64,000 bases of DNA from an uncultured Clostridia bacterium (GTDB taxonomy: Bacteria; Bacillota; Clostridia; Oscillospirales; Ruminococcaceae). Positions within the stretch are counted from its first letter, which is position 1; each line of letters opens with the position of its first letter. The position numbers and the translations under genes are program-made. The notes beneath the pieces were generated by a model. The model was not told the DNA's origin. It was given only the letters and a program-made list of their open reading frames with translations, and ran no database searches. The DNA lies in the NCBI GenBank assembly GCA_947625125.1, contig CANQNF010000008.1, positions 1 through 64,000 of the forward strand, in the 5' to 3' direction. Shown one piece after another: positions 9,092 to 17,581 of this stretch.

Positions 9092-9675
9092 TTATTTTAT
9101 TTTTTGGCTTTTATAATCCTCGTTGATTGCTTCAGTTATGTTGTCACGCCAATATAAAAATTCGCTCAAAGGCAACGACGCATAAAATGTTATCGGCGTA
9201 TATGTTACCTTTGCAAGACGGTAAAACTCTTTGGCAAACCAACCTTTGGGGGCTTTTAATACCCCAAGTCGATTAAAAAATTACGGACGGCATTTGTGAT
9301 TATGTTGAACTCCCGAATCGGCAAAGCCGCAATTACGTCGCTCCCGACGCCCGACGCGCGGCTTGCTAACTTGCTTTGGAAGTTGCGGGACATAAGCGGG
9401 TCGATTGCATACTCGCTATTAGCCAACATCTCGTTTTCAACGGCAATCATATCGTTGCCCGTCAACCTCTTAAAATAGAAATTGAGAGAAACATATTTTT
9501 TGCCCTCATAAGTGAACGGCTCGGCGAATTTATGCACATAGACGTCTTGCGCGCCCTCTGCGGCTTTTTGCTTTCCGCCTTGTTTATCGGTCATTGTGAT
9601 TTCTTTTTCGCTTTCTGCGGCGTTTTCTGCGCTCTCTGCGGCTGTAATATCTTTTACTTCTTCGTTGGTGTTCAT
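9092..9675 (-). CDS. Tail assembly chaperone E+E-prime fusion made by -1 frameshift
   Basis: This is the frameshifted form of the chaperone that coats the tape measure during tail assembly. After the TTTTTTA heptamer the -1 frame continues NRLGVLKAPKGWFAKEFYRL and ends at 9092, adding about 60 residues. This matches the PKGWxAxxFYxLA signature of P2 E-prime proteins. The extension is absent from the ORF track because it has no start of its own. Expression should be a minor fraction of gpE. Geometry, position before the tape measure gene and sequence all agree with P2 gpE+E-prime. Confidence 0.82.
9246..9280 (-). promoter_or_regulatory. -1 ribosomal frameshift signal (slippery heptamer plus hairpin)
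   Basis: On the minus strand the heptamer TTTTTTA (9274-9280) is in the X XXY YYZ frame of gpE (AAT TTT TTA). Six bases downstream lies a stem TTGGGG/CCCCAA (9262-9267 with 9246-9251, loop of 10). P2 uses TTTTTTG at the same point of its E gene. The heptamer, spacer and stem are all seen directly. Confidence 0.8.
9256..9675 (-). CDS. Tail assembly chaperone gpE
   Basis: The 139-residue unshifted chaperone. The N-terminal 45 residues are an acidic low-complexity tail (EEVKDITAAESAENAAES); the core starts at VYVHKFAEPFTYEGKKYVSLNF and includes the LTGNDMIAVENEM helix typical of tail assembly chaperones. The zero frame ends ...NFLIDLGY just past the slippery heptamer, so most ribosomes produce this short form. 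It lies between the tube and tape measure genes as in P2. The N-terminal extension is longer than in P2; its purpose is unclear. Confidence 0.85.
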   Translation of the reverse strand: MNTNEEVKDITAAESAENAAESEKEITMTDKQGGKQKAAEGAQDVYVHKFAEPFTYEGKKYVSLNFYFKRLTGNDMIAVENEMLANSEYAIDPLMSRNFQSKLASRASGVGSDVIAALPIREFNIITNAVRNFLIDLGY

Positions 9676-9733
9676 ATATAAACCTCCATAATTTTTTTGA
9701 TAGAATAATCGGCGGGAAATTCCCGCCGATTGT

Positions 9734-10252
9734 TTACTTGCCTAACGCCTTGCGGACGGGTTCGAGATAATCAACGCCGTTTACAAAGCAAATGAAATTG
9801 AGTATATCAATTTCAAGCACTTTTTCGCCGTCAATCCACGTCGCCCAATACGACACGGCATATTCGCCGCTTGCGTCTGCCGCCGAAGCGGGGGCGACTT
9901 TGCCCGGCGCAAGTTTTTTCGGCTGAACGACGAAAACGTGCTTAACCGGGACAACGTTTGTCGTTCCCGAAACGGTGTCTTTGTCCTGCTGTGCAACGCG
10001 AAGGTCGATTTGGTGGTCGCGCGGCTCTGTGAGAGCAATGGCAGACTTTACGAGGGTGCGGAAATTGAGCGTAAGCGTCATTGCTTCGAGATGTCCCAAA
10101 ATGACGCTTTCAAGCGTGCCGCTTATGCCCGCCCCCTGAATCTCATTCACAATGTATGAAATTTCGGGAAGGCTGACTTCCGCCATGCCGTAATATTCGG
10201 TCGCGTTTTCGTACACCTGAAAATTTATTACAGACTGGTCGACTTTTGACAT
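9734..10252 (-). CDS. Major tail tube protein (P2 FII-like)
   Basis: A 172-residue inner tube subunit. Family features include VNFQVYENATEYYGMAEVSLPEI near the start and the late SYWATWIDGEKVLEIDILNFICFVNGVDYLEPVRKALGK segment, typical of the P2 FII tube family. The N-terminal residues MSKVDQSVINFQVYE follow a good ribosome binding site. It lies directly downstream of the sheath gene, the standard order for contractile tails. No anomalies. Confidence 0.9.
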   Translation of the reverse strand: MSKVDQSVINFQVYENATEYYGMAEVSLPEISYIVNEIQGAGISGTLESVILGHLEAMTLTLNFRTLVKSAIALTEPRDHQIDLRVAQQDKDTVSGTTNVVPVKHVFVVQPKKLAPGKVAPASAADASGEYAVSYWATWIDGEKVLEIDILNFICFVNGVDYLEPVRKALGK

Positions 10253-10267
10253 ATTCTTTTACCTCCT

Positions 10268-11716
10268 TTACGCTGCAAGTGCCGCCGTGACATACGACGA
10301 ATCGTATTCAAGGACAAATTCGATTTCCTTTGCGGGGGAAGGCGGCGTAATGTAAATATGGAAAGTGGCTTTTCCTGCCATAAGCTCGGTTGTGGGGTTT
10401 TCACTTTCCAAGAACTCAACGCGCCCGCCTAAGAGCTTTTCTTCGGACGACAAGCCGTTAAGCCATATATTTATACTGTCGACAATGCTATCGACAAAAC
10501 GGCGCGTGAACTTGCTGTCAACCTTGCTCCAATAGGTAAGAATAAGGGAATTGCTCACCCACGCAAAAGTACGCGAAACGCAAAGGAAATAATCCTTTAC
10601 GTCGGTGTTGGCGGGGTAACAAGCCGTTTCGTTGCCCCACAAAACAAAGCCGCCGATAAAGTTAAGAGCGGTCACAATGCCGTTGCTGTTAAGATAATTT
10701 GCCTGTGTAATATCAAGCAAAACTTCAGTACCGTCTGCAAGTACGGTGCTGTCAATCTGCATTGTCTTGTTGGAAGCGCTTTCGCACGGGCAACCGTCGT
10801 TTTTGGCGTCAACCGTTGCAATAAGCCCCGCCCACTGTGTAGACATATGAAACAGACGGTCGCCGAGCTTGCACATCGGGAAGCAAAGGCTTTCGGTCTT
10901 TGCGCTGATGTTCTTTGACTTTTTCCACGCGGGAACGTCCGCATAATGCCGAACGGCGGTTGTGTCAACGTCGATAAGCGCATTTGCCTTGAACACTCCG
11001 TTAATGGTAGACTTTGCGTTCATTATAGCCGCAACTTCCGAATCCTGACTCCAACCGGGGCAAATGATAATATCGGGAACAACGCCGAACTTCGGGAAAA
11101 CTGCTTCGATAAGCTCAAATCCCGTTGTCTGCTTTGTTACGACATTAAAGCCGCCGATAATATCGGTTTTTGTAATCTGCGAAGTGTCGACTTTATCAAA
11201 GCCGATTGTAAGCTCCGCTGTTTCGGGCGGAATCGTCCCTTCGCCCAAAATCTCAACGGCAAGGTTTTCGCCGTCGTAATACACTTCGTAATCGTCGCCG
11301 AGCGTGTATTCATCAACGACGACCGTTTCGGCGATTGCTTCGAGCGGCAAAAGCACACGACCGTCCGTTACGGGATAACTTTGTTTTGCGACGGTTGCTT
11401 TGTGCTTTGAGGGGTCAAGGACATTGACGAAAATAACAGGAGCGGTGTTATATAATCTGAAATGATTATACATAACCTCGCAAAGCGTATATTTAGCCCA
11501 ATCATCACTATACCCCAAGGCGCTTACCGTTTCGGGATAATTCCCGCCGTACACGGGAACATTGACGTTTGCGTATGCGTCGCCGTCGCCGCTCTTGCCG
11601 AGCATATGCACTGGAGCGGTGCCGACGACAAACGTTATACCGCTATCGGCTACAACGGGAGTTGATACCGAGGTAGCGGCTTCACGCGATTTTACGCCGT
11701 GATAATATTCTGCCAT
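10268..11716 (-). CDS. Tail sheath protein (P2 FI-like)
   Basis: The 482-residue contractile sheath subunit. It starts MAEYYHGVKSREAATSVSTPVVADSGITFVVGTAPVH, the usual sheath N-terminal strand, and ends with conserved blocks WGNETACYPANTDVKDYFLCVSR and RRFVDSIVDSINIWLNGL, then the C-terminal arm region around ATFHIYITPPSPAKEIEFVLEYD. Its presence makes this a myovirus-type phage. It is flanked by a small conserved hypothetical upstream and the tube gene downstream. Confidence 0.95.
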   Translation of the reverse strand: MAEYYHGVKSREAATSVSTPVVADSGITFVVGTAPVHMLGKSGDGDAYANVNVPVYGGNYPETVSALGYSDDWAKYTLCEVMYNHFRLYNTAPVIFVNVLDPSKHKATVAKQSYPVTDGRVLLPLEAIAETVVVDEYTLGDDYEVYYDGENLAVEILGEGTIPPETAELTIGFDKVDTSQITKTDIIGGFNVVTKQTTGFELIEAVFPKFGVVPDIIICPGWSQDSEVAAIMNAKSTINGVFKANALIDVDTTAVRHYADVPAWKKSKNISAKTESLCFPMCKLGDRLFHMSTQWAGLIATVDAKNDGCPCESASNKTMQIDSTVLADGTEVLLDITQANYLNSNGIVTALNFIGGFVLWGNETACYPANTDVKDYFLCVSRTFAWVSNSLILTYWSKVDSKFTRRFVDSIVDSINIWLNGLSSEEKLLGGRVEFLESENPTTELMAGKATFHIYITPPSPAKEIEFVLEYDSSYVTAALAA

Positions 11717-11722
11717 GATTCT

Positions 11723-12049
11723 TTAATCTCCTTTCGTTCTGATTTTAGCGGCAACGTCCTGATAATACTTGCTTAAAGCGTTGCCGCCGTTCTGCAACTT
11801 TGCCTTTGCGTCTGCAAGACTTGAAACGGGTACAAAAAGCCGCTCAACGCCGGGATAACGGCTTACGGCTTCCTTGTGGTACTCCATTATTTCGGCATAA
11901 GTGCCGATTAAAACGGCATTGCTTTTAAGCCGACCGCCCGGCAAAGACGGTCCGACGTATACAAAATTCTTTACGCCGTTGTACTTTGCGGCTTCTGCCG
12001 CTTTTGCCGTGTCCGATTCGGACACAACGGGTATGTTATTCTTCGACAT
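11723..12049 (-). CDS. Conserved hypothetical phage protein upstream of sheath
   Basis: I do not recognise this 108-residue protein. It has a basic, Lys/Ala-rich composition, with NGVKNFVYVGPSLPGGRLKSNAVLIG in the first half and a helical C-terminus ending DVAAKIRTKGD. It overlaps the upstream neck gene by 14 bases. Position between the tail terminator candidate and the sheath suggests a tail assembly role. The codons for VSESDT near its N-terminus form an exact 17-bp dyad (12009-12025) that is also found in parA. Confidence 0.65.
   Translation of the reverse strand: MSKNNIPVVSESDTAKAAEAAKYNGVKNFVYVGPSLPGGRLKSNAVLIGTYAEIMEYHKEAVSRYPGVERLFVPVSSLADAKAKLQNGGNALSKYYQDVAAKIRTKGD
12009..12025. promoter_or_regulatory. 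Second exact copy of the parA-region dyad
   Basis: GTGTCCGATTCGGACAC, identical to 22840-22856, lies in the 5' end of the hypothetical gene upstream of the sheath gene. It is read in the same codon frame (VSESDT). It could be a second ParB loading site. Confidence 0.35.
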
Positions 12050-12575
12050 GGTGTATATGTACCTCCCTTTTTATTGTTGGCATTTCCCATTTTGTAAGCA
12101 TTTCGCCCAAGTAGTAAGGGCTTGTATCGTCTGGATATACGACAAATTCAAGCGGGCGACGAAGCAAGAATTGTTTCCCCACCTCTCCCGCTTTAAGAAG
12201 CGCCGTTTGTATGCGCGTGAGTACGTTTAATAGGTCAACCGCCCCTATTCCGCCGTCCTCCGAATACGTCGCAACCACAATCCGTATTTTGCATTCGCTG
12301 TCCTCTTCCTCTCCGGGCTGTTGGTCGTCCGTTTCGCTGAGAAATTGCAAGACTATATACGGAATCCTGTTTGTTTCCGCGTCTTTATCGGGTAAACGCA
12401 TAAGGTGAACTTCGGGCGCGCGCTCTGTTATGATTTCGCCCCCTGCCGTATCGACCGCCCCCGAATCAATGCCGGGGTAGGTCTTGTTCTTTACCGGGCG
12501 AACGGGCAAAATAATGTCCTTTGTGGCGTCCTCTATGAATTTTTTTAATTCTTGAAGCAATACAACCGCCGTCAA
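12036..12575 (-). CDS. Putative tail terminator/neck protein
   Basis: A 179-residue protein of the neck region, with start TTG at 12575 behind GGGGG. It has a helical start (LLQELKKFIEDATKDIILPVRPV), a strand-rich middle (IPYIVLQFLSE...CKIRIVVATYSED) and a C-terminus with LLRRPLEFVVYPDDTSPYYLGEMLTKWEMP. The strand-turn-strand pattern with YYLGEMLTKWEMP is common in phage tail terminators of the gpU/gp37 type. It sits between a gpZ-like gene and the sheath region. The exact role is inferred from position. Confidence 0.6.
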   Translation of the reverse strand: MTAVVLLQELKKFIEDATKDIILPVRPVKNKTYPGIDSGAVDTAGGEIITERAPEVHLMRLPDKDAETNRIPYIVLQFLSETDDQQPGEEEDSECKIRIVVATYSEDGGIGAVDLLNVLTRIQTALLKAGEVGKQFLLRRPLEFVVYPDDTSPYYLGEMLTKWEMPTIKREVHIHHVEE

Positions 12576-12590
12576 TCGCTCGCCCCCTTT

Positions 12591-13145
12591 TTAGGTATAC
12601 CCGTTCAAAATGCGGGATATTTCGTGTTCGACACGTTTATTTATCGTTTCCATTGCGGCGGATTCCACTTTTTCAAGCACTTCTGCGTTTTCAACCATGT
12701 GCGCCGCTGACGGTCCGAAAAGCTGTACCGACGAATCGCGGGCGGCTGTTTCCCGCTCAAATACTCCTACACCGTGTCCCAAATCTGCGACAAAAGCGTG
12801 TAATAACCGCTGACCGCTGCCGTTCGCAAGAACGGAAACGGTAACGTGCTTTCGTTTCGGCTGTTTGGGGTCAACGTTGAATTTCATAAGGGGTATAAGC
12901 GTACCGCCGTAAGATATTGTCGCTTCGAGCTTTGACGGTCCCGCTCGGCTTACATTTATATTTCGGTTGCTTGTCAAATCTCCGTGCTTAATTTTATATG
13001 TCTGTCGGACGTATTTACTTGACTGCGAAACAACTGTACCCGTCGCACGATTCAGAACGTTATATATTACTTTTTGCGGCGCATTTTTTACGCCGCCAAG
13101 TAAAGTGTTTATTCTGTCGACCTGCTCGCTCGTTATTTCTATCAT
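12591..13145 (-). CDS. Minor tail protein Z family (neck/tail completion)
   Basis: A 184-residue protein matching the prophage minor tail protein Z family. Characteristic features are the early helix (LLGGVKNAPQKVIYNVLNRAT), SSKYVRQTYKIKHGDL, a central basic strand region (PKRKHVTVSVLANG) and the C-terminal helix ending VEHEISRILNGY. These proteins join the tail to the head-completion proteins. It overlaps the upstream connector gene by 4 bases. Family assignment is good; the mechanism is inferred from relatives. Confidence 0.72.
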   Translation of the reverse strand: MIEITSEQVDRINTLLGGVKNAPQKVIYNVLNRATGTVVSQSSKYVRQTYKIKHGDLTSNRNINVSRAGPSKLEATISYGGTLIPLMKFNVDPKQPKRKHVTVSVLANGSGQRLLHAFVADLGHGVGVFERETAARDSSVQLFGPSAAHMVENAEVLEKVESAAMETINKRVEHEISRILNGYT

Positions 13146-13483
13146 TCGTCTAACATCTCCAAATCAAGCGTAATTTCGCCCATATCATAAGCGACATGGG
13201 CGATATTATAAGAAGTGCCGTCAAGCACAATGGGCGTATTTTTACGCGGCACGATTCCGAGGTCGTAAAAAGACATATACGCGGTAATATCAGCGGCAAA
13301 AATGCCCTCCGAATGGTCTGTTGAGGGTTTCACCCTCTCCCGCGCTTCTGCACTGTCAATAATAACGGATATGCTGTATTCTCTGCCGTTGTATTTGACG
13401 TTTACTTTGTCGGCGTGTTCATCTGCATTATTGAACACGGCGGCAATATCACGCTTGACTTGCTCTTTGAAGCCCGCCGCCAT
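13142..13483 (-). CDS. Putative head-tail connector protein
   Basis: A small 113-residue protein directly after the capsid gene. It contains FKEQVKRDIAAVFNNADEHADKVNVKYNGREYSISVI and the IVPRKNTPIVLDGTSYNIAHVAYDMGEITLDLEML C-terminus, a strand-rich pattern typical of head-tail joining proteins of the lambda FII/phi-Mu type. No clear ribosome binding site is seen, so it probably depends on coupling with the capsid gene 3 bases upstream. Role inferred from position and fold pattern. Confidence 0.6.
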   Translation of the reverse strand: MAAGFKEQVKRDIAAVFNNADEHADKVNVKYNGREYSISVIIDSAEARERVKPSTDHSEGIFAADITAYMSFYDLGIVPRKNTPIVLDGTSYNIAHVAYDMGEITLDLEMLDE

Positions 13484-13486
13484 AGA

Positions 13487-14539
13487 TTAAAGCACGGTAG
13501 CGACGAACCAACTGTCGACTTCGTGCGGAACGGGAAGCGGAGAACTGTTAAGCTGCAAGAAACGACGCGCGGGCTTTCTTTCCGCCCAAGTGTCGGGTAC
13601 TCTTGCGCCCTCGATTGTAACGAAGGTTTCCTGCTCTGCTCCCTTGTTGCTGAGAATGGTAATCGCTCCGTAATACATGGAGTAATTCGCCGCCGTCGAA
13701 AGAAGCGCAACGGTCCCCGCGGGAACGAGGGGTTTGCTTTCGGGCTTGCCCGGCGTCGTCCAATCGTCTAAATACCACTCGTTATAAGAGTAGATGTCAA
13801 GCCCAAGCGCCGAAATTGTGCCGACGTAAGTTGCGCCGTTCGGAAGCTCGCGGGGCTTGATTGAAGCGACGTCGTATGCCTTTGTGTCGCAAACCTTCAT
13901 AACCTTTTCGTTTGCAAGGAAAACGTCAACAACATCGTCCGCCATTATGCAGACGTCGCAATTGACAAATCCCGTTTCCTGCACCTTTTTGCGCCAACGT
14001 TTCAAGTCGGCTATCGGGTCGGCTCCTGTAGCGTTCCACTTTTTCGATACGCTTTCCTTGTTGGTAAAGCCGAAGTCGATTTCCTCGTTGAGCGATTCGC
14101 CGATAATCGGGATTTTACCCGTGAAAATTGCTTGCGCGCACATCCATTCTTCACGGCGGGTTATCATTTCGTCAAGCTCTGCGAAGTCGTCCGCCATTTT
14201 GCGTACTGCTCTGTCGGCGGGCGTAAGCCCGTCGTAAAGCGATTCGCCCGGTGCGCGGGTCAAAATGTCGTCAACGGTTGTGATTTTGTCGGGCGCGATA
14301 TAAGGCGGGGTATAAGTGTTTGTTTTATATCCCGTGTTCGGTACGGTTTTGCCGCCTATACGCCTATTTACAAAAGGCGCAAGCGCTCTGTTGCCCTTTT
14401 TGAAGTCAACGTCGACACTAAGCGTTGAAAACGTCTTAATGTGCTTGAAAAAAGTTGACTTAATGAACGTGCGGACGGGGGGCATACGCTGCACGAGCTT
14501 CCCCATTGTGCGGGGGTCGTAAATGCTTATATTAGGCAT
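13487..14539 (-). CDS. Major capsid protein, lambda gpE family
   Basis: A 350-residue capsid subunit of the Phage_cap_E family. Features include the extended N-arm (FFKHIKTFSTLSVDVDFKKGNRALAPFVNRRIGG), the long helix RAVRKMADDFAELDEMITRREEWMCAQAIFTGKI and the C-terminal FVTIEGARVPDTWAERKPARRFLQLNSSPLPVPHEVDSW motif. It follows the decoration protein as in lambda (D then E). This lambda-like head is paired with a P2-like tail. Assignment is firm. Confidence 0.92.
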   Translation of the reverse strand: MPNISIYDPRTMGKLVQRMPPVRTFIKSTFFKHIKTFSTLSVDVDFKKGNRALAPFVNRRIGGKTVPNTGYKTNTYTPPYIAPDKITTVDDILTRAPGESLYDGLTPADRAVRKMADDFAELDEMITRREEWMCAQAIFTGKIPIIGESLNEEIDFGFTNKESVSKKWNATGADPIADLKRWRKKVQETGFVNCDVCIMADDVVDVFLANEKVMKVCDTKAYDVASIKPRELPNGATYVGTISALGLDIYSYNEWYLDDWTTPGKPESKPLVPAGTVALLSTAANYSMYYGAITILSNKGAEQETFVTIEGARVPDTWAERKPARRFLQLNSSPLPVPHEVDSWFVATVL

Positions 14540-14557
14540 TGTGTCTTTTCCTCCTTT

Positions 14558-14920
14558 TTAGTCCTTTAAGTAGATTCCGATTTTGCGGAAATACGGCTTC
14601 ACCTTTTCGGCGGTGACTGTATCCGCCAAGCAAAGAGCGCTTGCGAAAAATTCGCCCGTGAGATAATAAACTACCTCGCCGCTCTCTTTTGCATTGTCTG
14701 CCGCAATACCGATAAGGTCAAACGGCTTCGGCTCCTCCTCCTGCTCCGCTGCGGTTATCATTTCCGCCGTTAGCTCCTCGATACCCGTTTCGCCCTGAAC
14801 AAGCGGCGCGTATTTGCGTATAGTTGCCGAAGGCTTGATTTTGCCGTGGTCGGTAACTATGGGAAAATCGCCCGCAATAAAGTTGTCGGGGGTCATTTCG
14901 CGTTTCTGAACTTCGTACAT
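14558..14920 (-). CDS. Head decoration protein, lambda gpD family
   Basis: A 120-residue capsid-stabilising protein. It has the family sequence PDNFIAGDFPIVTDHGKIK at residues 11-29 and the C-terminal VVYYLTGEFFASALCL. It lies between the protease/scaffold gene and the capsid gene, the lambda C-D-E order. It likely forms trimers on the expanded capsid. The sequence YTPDNFIAGDVNGKGGEI also occurs in the tape measure; the shared DNFIAGD words are short and probably chance. Confidence 0.88.
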   Translation of the reverse strand: MYEVQKREMTPDNFIAGDFPIVTDHGKIKPSATIRKYAPLVQGETGIEELTAEMITAAEQEEEPKPFDLIGIAADNAKESGEVVYYLTGEFFASALCLADTVTAEKVKPYFRKIGIYLKD

Positions 14921-14935
14921 TGCAATACCTCCTTT

Positions 14936-15313
14936 TTACTTTGCGTCGCTGAACATACGGTCAATTGCTTTCCCGAAGGGGTCGTCGTCCTCTGGGACTT
15001 TTCCGCCCTCGCTGCCGCTTGACTGTACTTTGTCCGCGTTGCTGTCCTTTACGTCGGCGTCGACGTCGGCAAGATAATTCTTGCCCTGTTCTTTCTGTTT
15101 GGAAATAATCGCCATTGCAACATTGGCGGCGCTTTCGGGCTTCTCAAACTTTGCCTTGTTGATAATGTCCTCAAACCCCGGAATCGCCACGCTTTCAATG
15201 TCTTTTATGCGTGTGCGCTCTTCGGCGGCGGCGTCGGTGGCAACCTGTGCCACGAGCGCGGGATATGCCGCCCGTAATTCTTCCACGTTGCGGATTTCTG
15301 CATTGTTAGCCAT
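14936..15313 (-). CDS. Nested scaffold protein (Nu3-like internal start)
   Basis: Within the protease gene an ATG at 15313 begins MANNAEIRNVEELRAAYPAL. It is preceded by AAAAAGGAG with an 8-base spacer, an excellent internal ribosome binding site. The 125-residue product is the helical acidic tail (AAEERTRIKDIESVAIPGF, ending DDPFGKAIDRMFSDAK). Lambda makes its Nu3 scaffold in the same way, in frame from the end of C. The site is seen directly; use as a separate scaffold is inference. Confidence 0.7.
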   Translation of the reverse strand: MANNAEIRNVEELRAAYPALVAQVATDAAAEERTRIKDIESVAIPGFEDIINKAKFEKPESAANVAMAIISKQKEQGKNYLADVDADVKDSNADKVQSSGSEGGKVPEDDDPFGKAIDRMFSDAK

Positions 15314-16060
15314 GCTTTCAACTCCTTTTTTATTATTTATATTTGTAAAATCGCCGCCGCGGTTGTTGTGGCGATTAAACAACGATGTTGGTATGTTGGG
15401 ATATTCGCCCGTATCAATGGAAACGGAATTTACGACGATATGCGTTGCGTCCTCGACCTCTGTTTCGACGTTACCAAACATAATTTCATCACAAAAGCCG
15501 TTGTCGACCGCCTGTTGCCCGTCGTACCATGTTTCTTTATCCATTAACGCCGATATTTCGGATTGGTCCTTACCTGTTTTTAAGGCGTACCCCGTTATAA
15601 TAGAGTTTTTAATAACCTCCAATTCCTCGGAGAGTTTAGAGAACTGCGCGGCGTCATAATATCCGTAAGCCCCCATTTTGGGGTTATGAATCATAAAGAC
15701 GCCATTTGCGGGAATCAATATTTTATCGCCCGCCATTGCGATTATTGTTGCCGCCGACGCTGCCCAACCGTCTATTTTTACGGTTATTTTGGCGGCGTGG
15801 TCTTTTAGACGTGCATATATAGCATTTGCGGCGAACACGTCGCCGCCGCCGCTGTTGATTCTTACAATGATTTCGTCAACATTTCCGAGGGCGTTTAAGT
15901 CGTCGCTGAAGCTCTGCGGGGTTATATCATCGTCAAACCATGAATACGTTGAAATATCCCCGTACAATATCAATTCGGCGGGTTTGTTGTCTTTTGCGGC
16001 AACAAAATTCCAAAACTTGTTTATTTCCTGCACACTTTTAGGCTTTTTGATTTTTGGCAT
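14936..16060 (-). CDS. Head maturation protease (ClpP-like) with C-terminal scaffold region
   Basis: This 374-residue prohead protease processes the scaffold and portal during head maturation. The ClpP-like domain covers about residues 30-205: IVRINSGGGDVFAANAIY, the serine in GWAASAATIIAM as nucleophile and the histidine in GVFMIHNPKMG. A linker and a helical acidic C-terminal region (about 250-374) follow and resemble scaffold. That region has its own start at 15313. The gene overlaps the portal gene by 23 bases and precedes the decoration gene, as in lambda C/Nu3. Confidence 0.9.
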   Translation of the reverse strand: MPKIKKPKSVQEINKFWNFVAAKDNKPAELILYGDISTYSWFDDDITPQSFSDDLNALGNVDEIIVRINSGGGDVFAANAIYARLKDHAAKITVKIDGWAASAATIIAMAGDKILIPANGVFMIHNPKMGAYGYYDAAQFSKLSEELEVIKNSIITGYALKTGKDQSEISALMDKETWYDGQQAVDNGFCDEIMFGNVETEVEDATHIVVNSVSIDTGEYPNIPTSLFNRHNNRGGDFTNINNKKGVESMANNAEIRNVEELRAAYPALVAQVATDAAAEERTRIKDIESVAIPGFEDIINKAKFEKPESAANVAMAIISKQKEQGKNYLADVDADVKDSNADKVQSSGSEGGKVPEDDDPFGKAIDRMFSDAK

Positions 16061-17567
16061 TGCTGTATACCTCCTGCAATAATGCTTCTTCTCGTTTAAG
16101 CTGACGGATATTTTTATAATAATCTCCGCCCGCTATTTCCTGTGCTTCCTTTGAACGTGTGGAAAAGCCGTTTTTTACCCTTAATTCCGCCGACGTAACC
16201 TCTTGAACGGGGTTTAATAAGCCTTGTGCCGGTCCGTTCCATTCCGCGCCGCTGTATGCTTTCCTTATAGCGGCGTCTGCAAAGAATCCCGGCGCTTTTA
16301 TGCGTCCTTTGGCAACCGCTTCGGCGAGCCATTCTTCGTATATAGGTTGGCAAAAATCGGTTGCAAGCCAATTTCGATACATACGAAACGACTTCCACGC
16401 TTCGAGCAACGCCCCGCGGGACGCGCTGTAAGACGACGTAAAATGCTTTACAAGTAATTCATACGGGATTTCAAGAGCCGCACCGATTTGTCGGCTTATA
16501 GAAACGACAAACGTATCAAAATTTGCGTTTGGTCTGCCGGGGCTTACCGCATTTGCGGTTTCGCCTTCTGCAAGGTCGATAATCGAGCCGTTGCCGATTT
16601 CAATATCGTTCGGCGCGTTGCTCACTTGCTCCGATTCGGGGATAACTTCGCCAATATCGCCGTCACCTGAATTTTCACTCTTTTGAATAAAAACGGCAAA
16701 CATTCCCGATACAACGGCGGCGACAAGCTCGGCGTCCGTGTATCGTCCAAGCTGTTTGAGGGCTTCAATCACGGGGGCAAGGAACGGAACGCCGCGCCGC
16801 TGCCCGATTCTTTCCCTGTTCATCAAGTGTAAGACATTGCGCCGCCCCGTTCTTTCTCCATAAGCCTTAACGCGCGTCCACTTTGGGGATTCAGTGCAAT
16901 CGTCTGACAACGGGTGTATATTAAGTATGTGATACGCAACTACCTCGCCCGCTTCGTTCGTTTCAACTCCGCCGATTATATTCGGGTTGTTTTCGCTTCC
17001 TAACGGGGTACACACACGGTCCGCTTCGATAAGCTGAATCCTCAAATCGTATGGCGTATTTTTTCGGGTCGTTTTTGGCAGAAGCGTAATAACATCTCCC
17101 GACATTAGCCAATTGAGAAAAACAAGTTGTTGAAGCTCGGCAAAATTGTCAAGCCGTTCAATATCGCACGATGTTGTTTCCGCCCATAAAGCAAACTCCC
17201 GCTCTATGTCGTTTTCGAGCTTTTCCGCCTGTTCCTCCGATATGCCTAAATGTTCATAATCAATTTGGCTTTTCAGAACAAGCCCGCGCCCGACAACGTT
17301 TGTACGCATTGTTTTTAACGCGCCCGCTGCGAGCGGTACACCCATATATAAATCACGGGAGCGTTCACGCAAAACGCTTAAATTGTTTTGTATATCCTCT
17401 TTGGCACTTCCGCCGTGATAGAGCCAACCCAAAAGCGATTTTTTCGTTCGTGAAGCTCCGTAATTGCTGTAACCGCTGTTAATGATTTGCAAGCGCTGTC
17501 GCGCTCCAACTCGCTTTAATCCCGCTTGCGGAGAAATGGCGGTTATTATCCTGTCAAGTACATTCAA
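16038..17567 (-). CDS. Portal protein, lambda gpB family
   Basis: A 509-residue portal subunit that forms the head vertex for DNA entry. Lambda-type features are NNLSVLRERSRDLYMGVPLAAGALKTMRTNVVGRGL near the start, VFLNWLMSGDVITLLPK, GAALEIPYELLVKHFTSSYSASRGALLEAW and the GLLNPVQEVTSAELRVKNGFSTR segment near the C-terminus. It is flanked by a DUF6148 protein upstream and the protease downstream (overlap 23 bases), the standard lambda order B-C-D-E. Length is typical. Confidence 0.93.
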   Translation of the reverse strand: MNVLDRIITAISPQAGLKRVGARQRLQIINSGYSNYGASRTKKSLLGWLYHGGSAKEDIQNNLSVLRERSRDLYMGVPLAAGALKTMRTNVVGRGLVLKSQIDYEHLGISEEQAEKLENDIEREFALWAETTSCDIERLDNFAELQQLVFLNWLMSGDVITLLPKTTRKNTPYDLRIQLIEADRVCTPLGSENNPNIIGGVETNEAGEVVAYHILNIHPLSDDCTESPKWTRVKAYGERTGRRNVLHLMNRERIGQRRGVPFLAPVIEALKQLGRYTDAELVAAVVSGMFAVFIQKSENSGDGDIGEVIPESEQVSNAPNDIEIGNGSIIDLAEGETANAVSPGRPNANFDTFVVSISRQIGAALEIPYELLVKHFTSSYSASRGALLEAWKSFRMYRNWLATDFCQPIYEEWLAEAVAKGRIKAPGFFADAAIRKAYSGAEWNGPAQGLLNPVQEVTSAELRVKNGFSTRSKEAQEIAGGDYYKNIRQLKREEALLQEVYSNAKNQKA

Positions 17568-17581
17568 TCATTATCACCCCT

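Noticed and set aside
9734-10159. ORFs 9781..10038 and 9938..10159 overlapping the tail tube gene
   Set aside because: Out-of-frame shadows of the well-supported tube protein.
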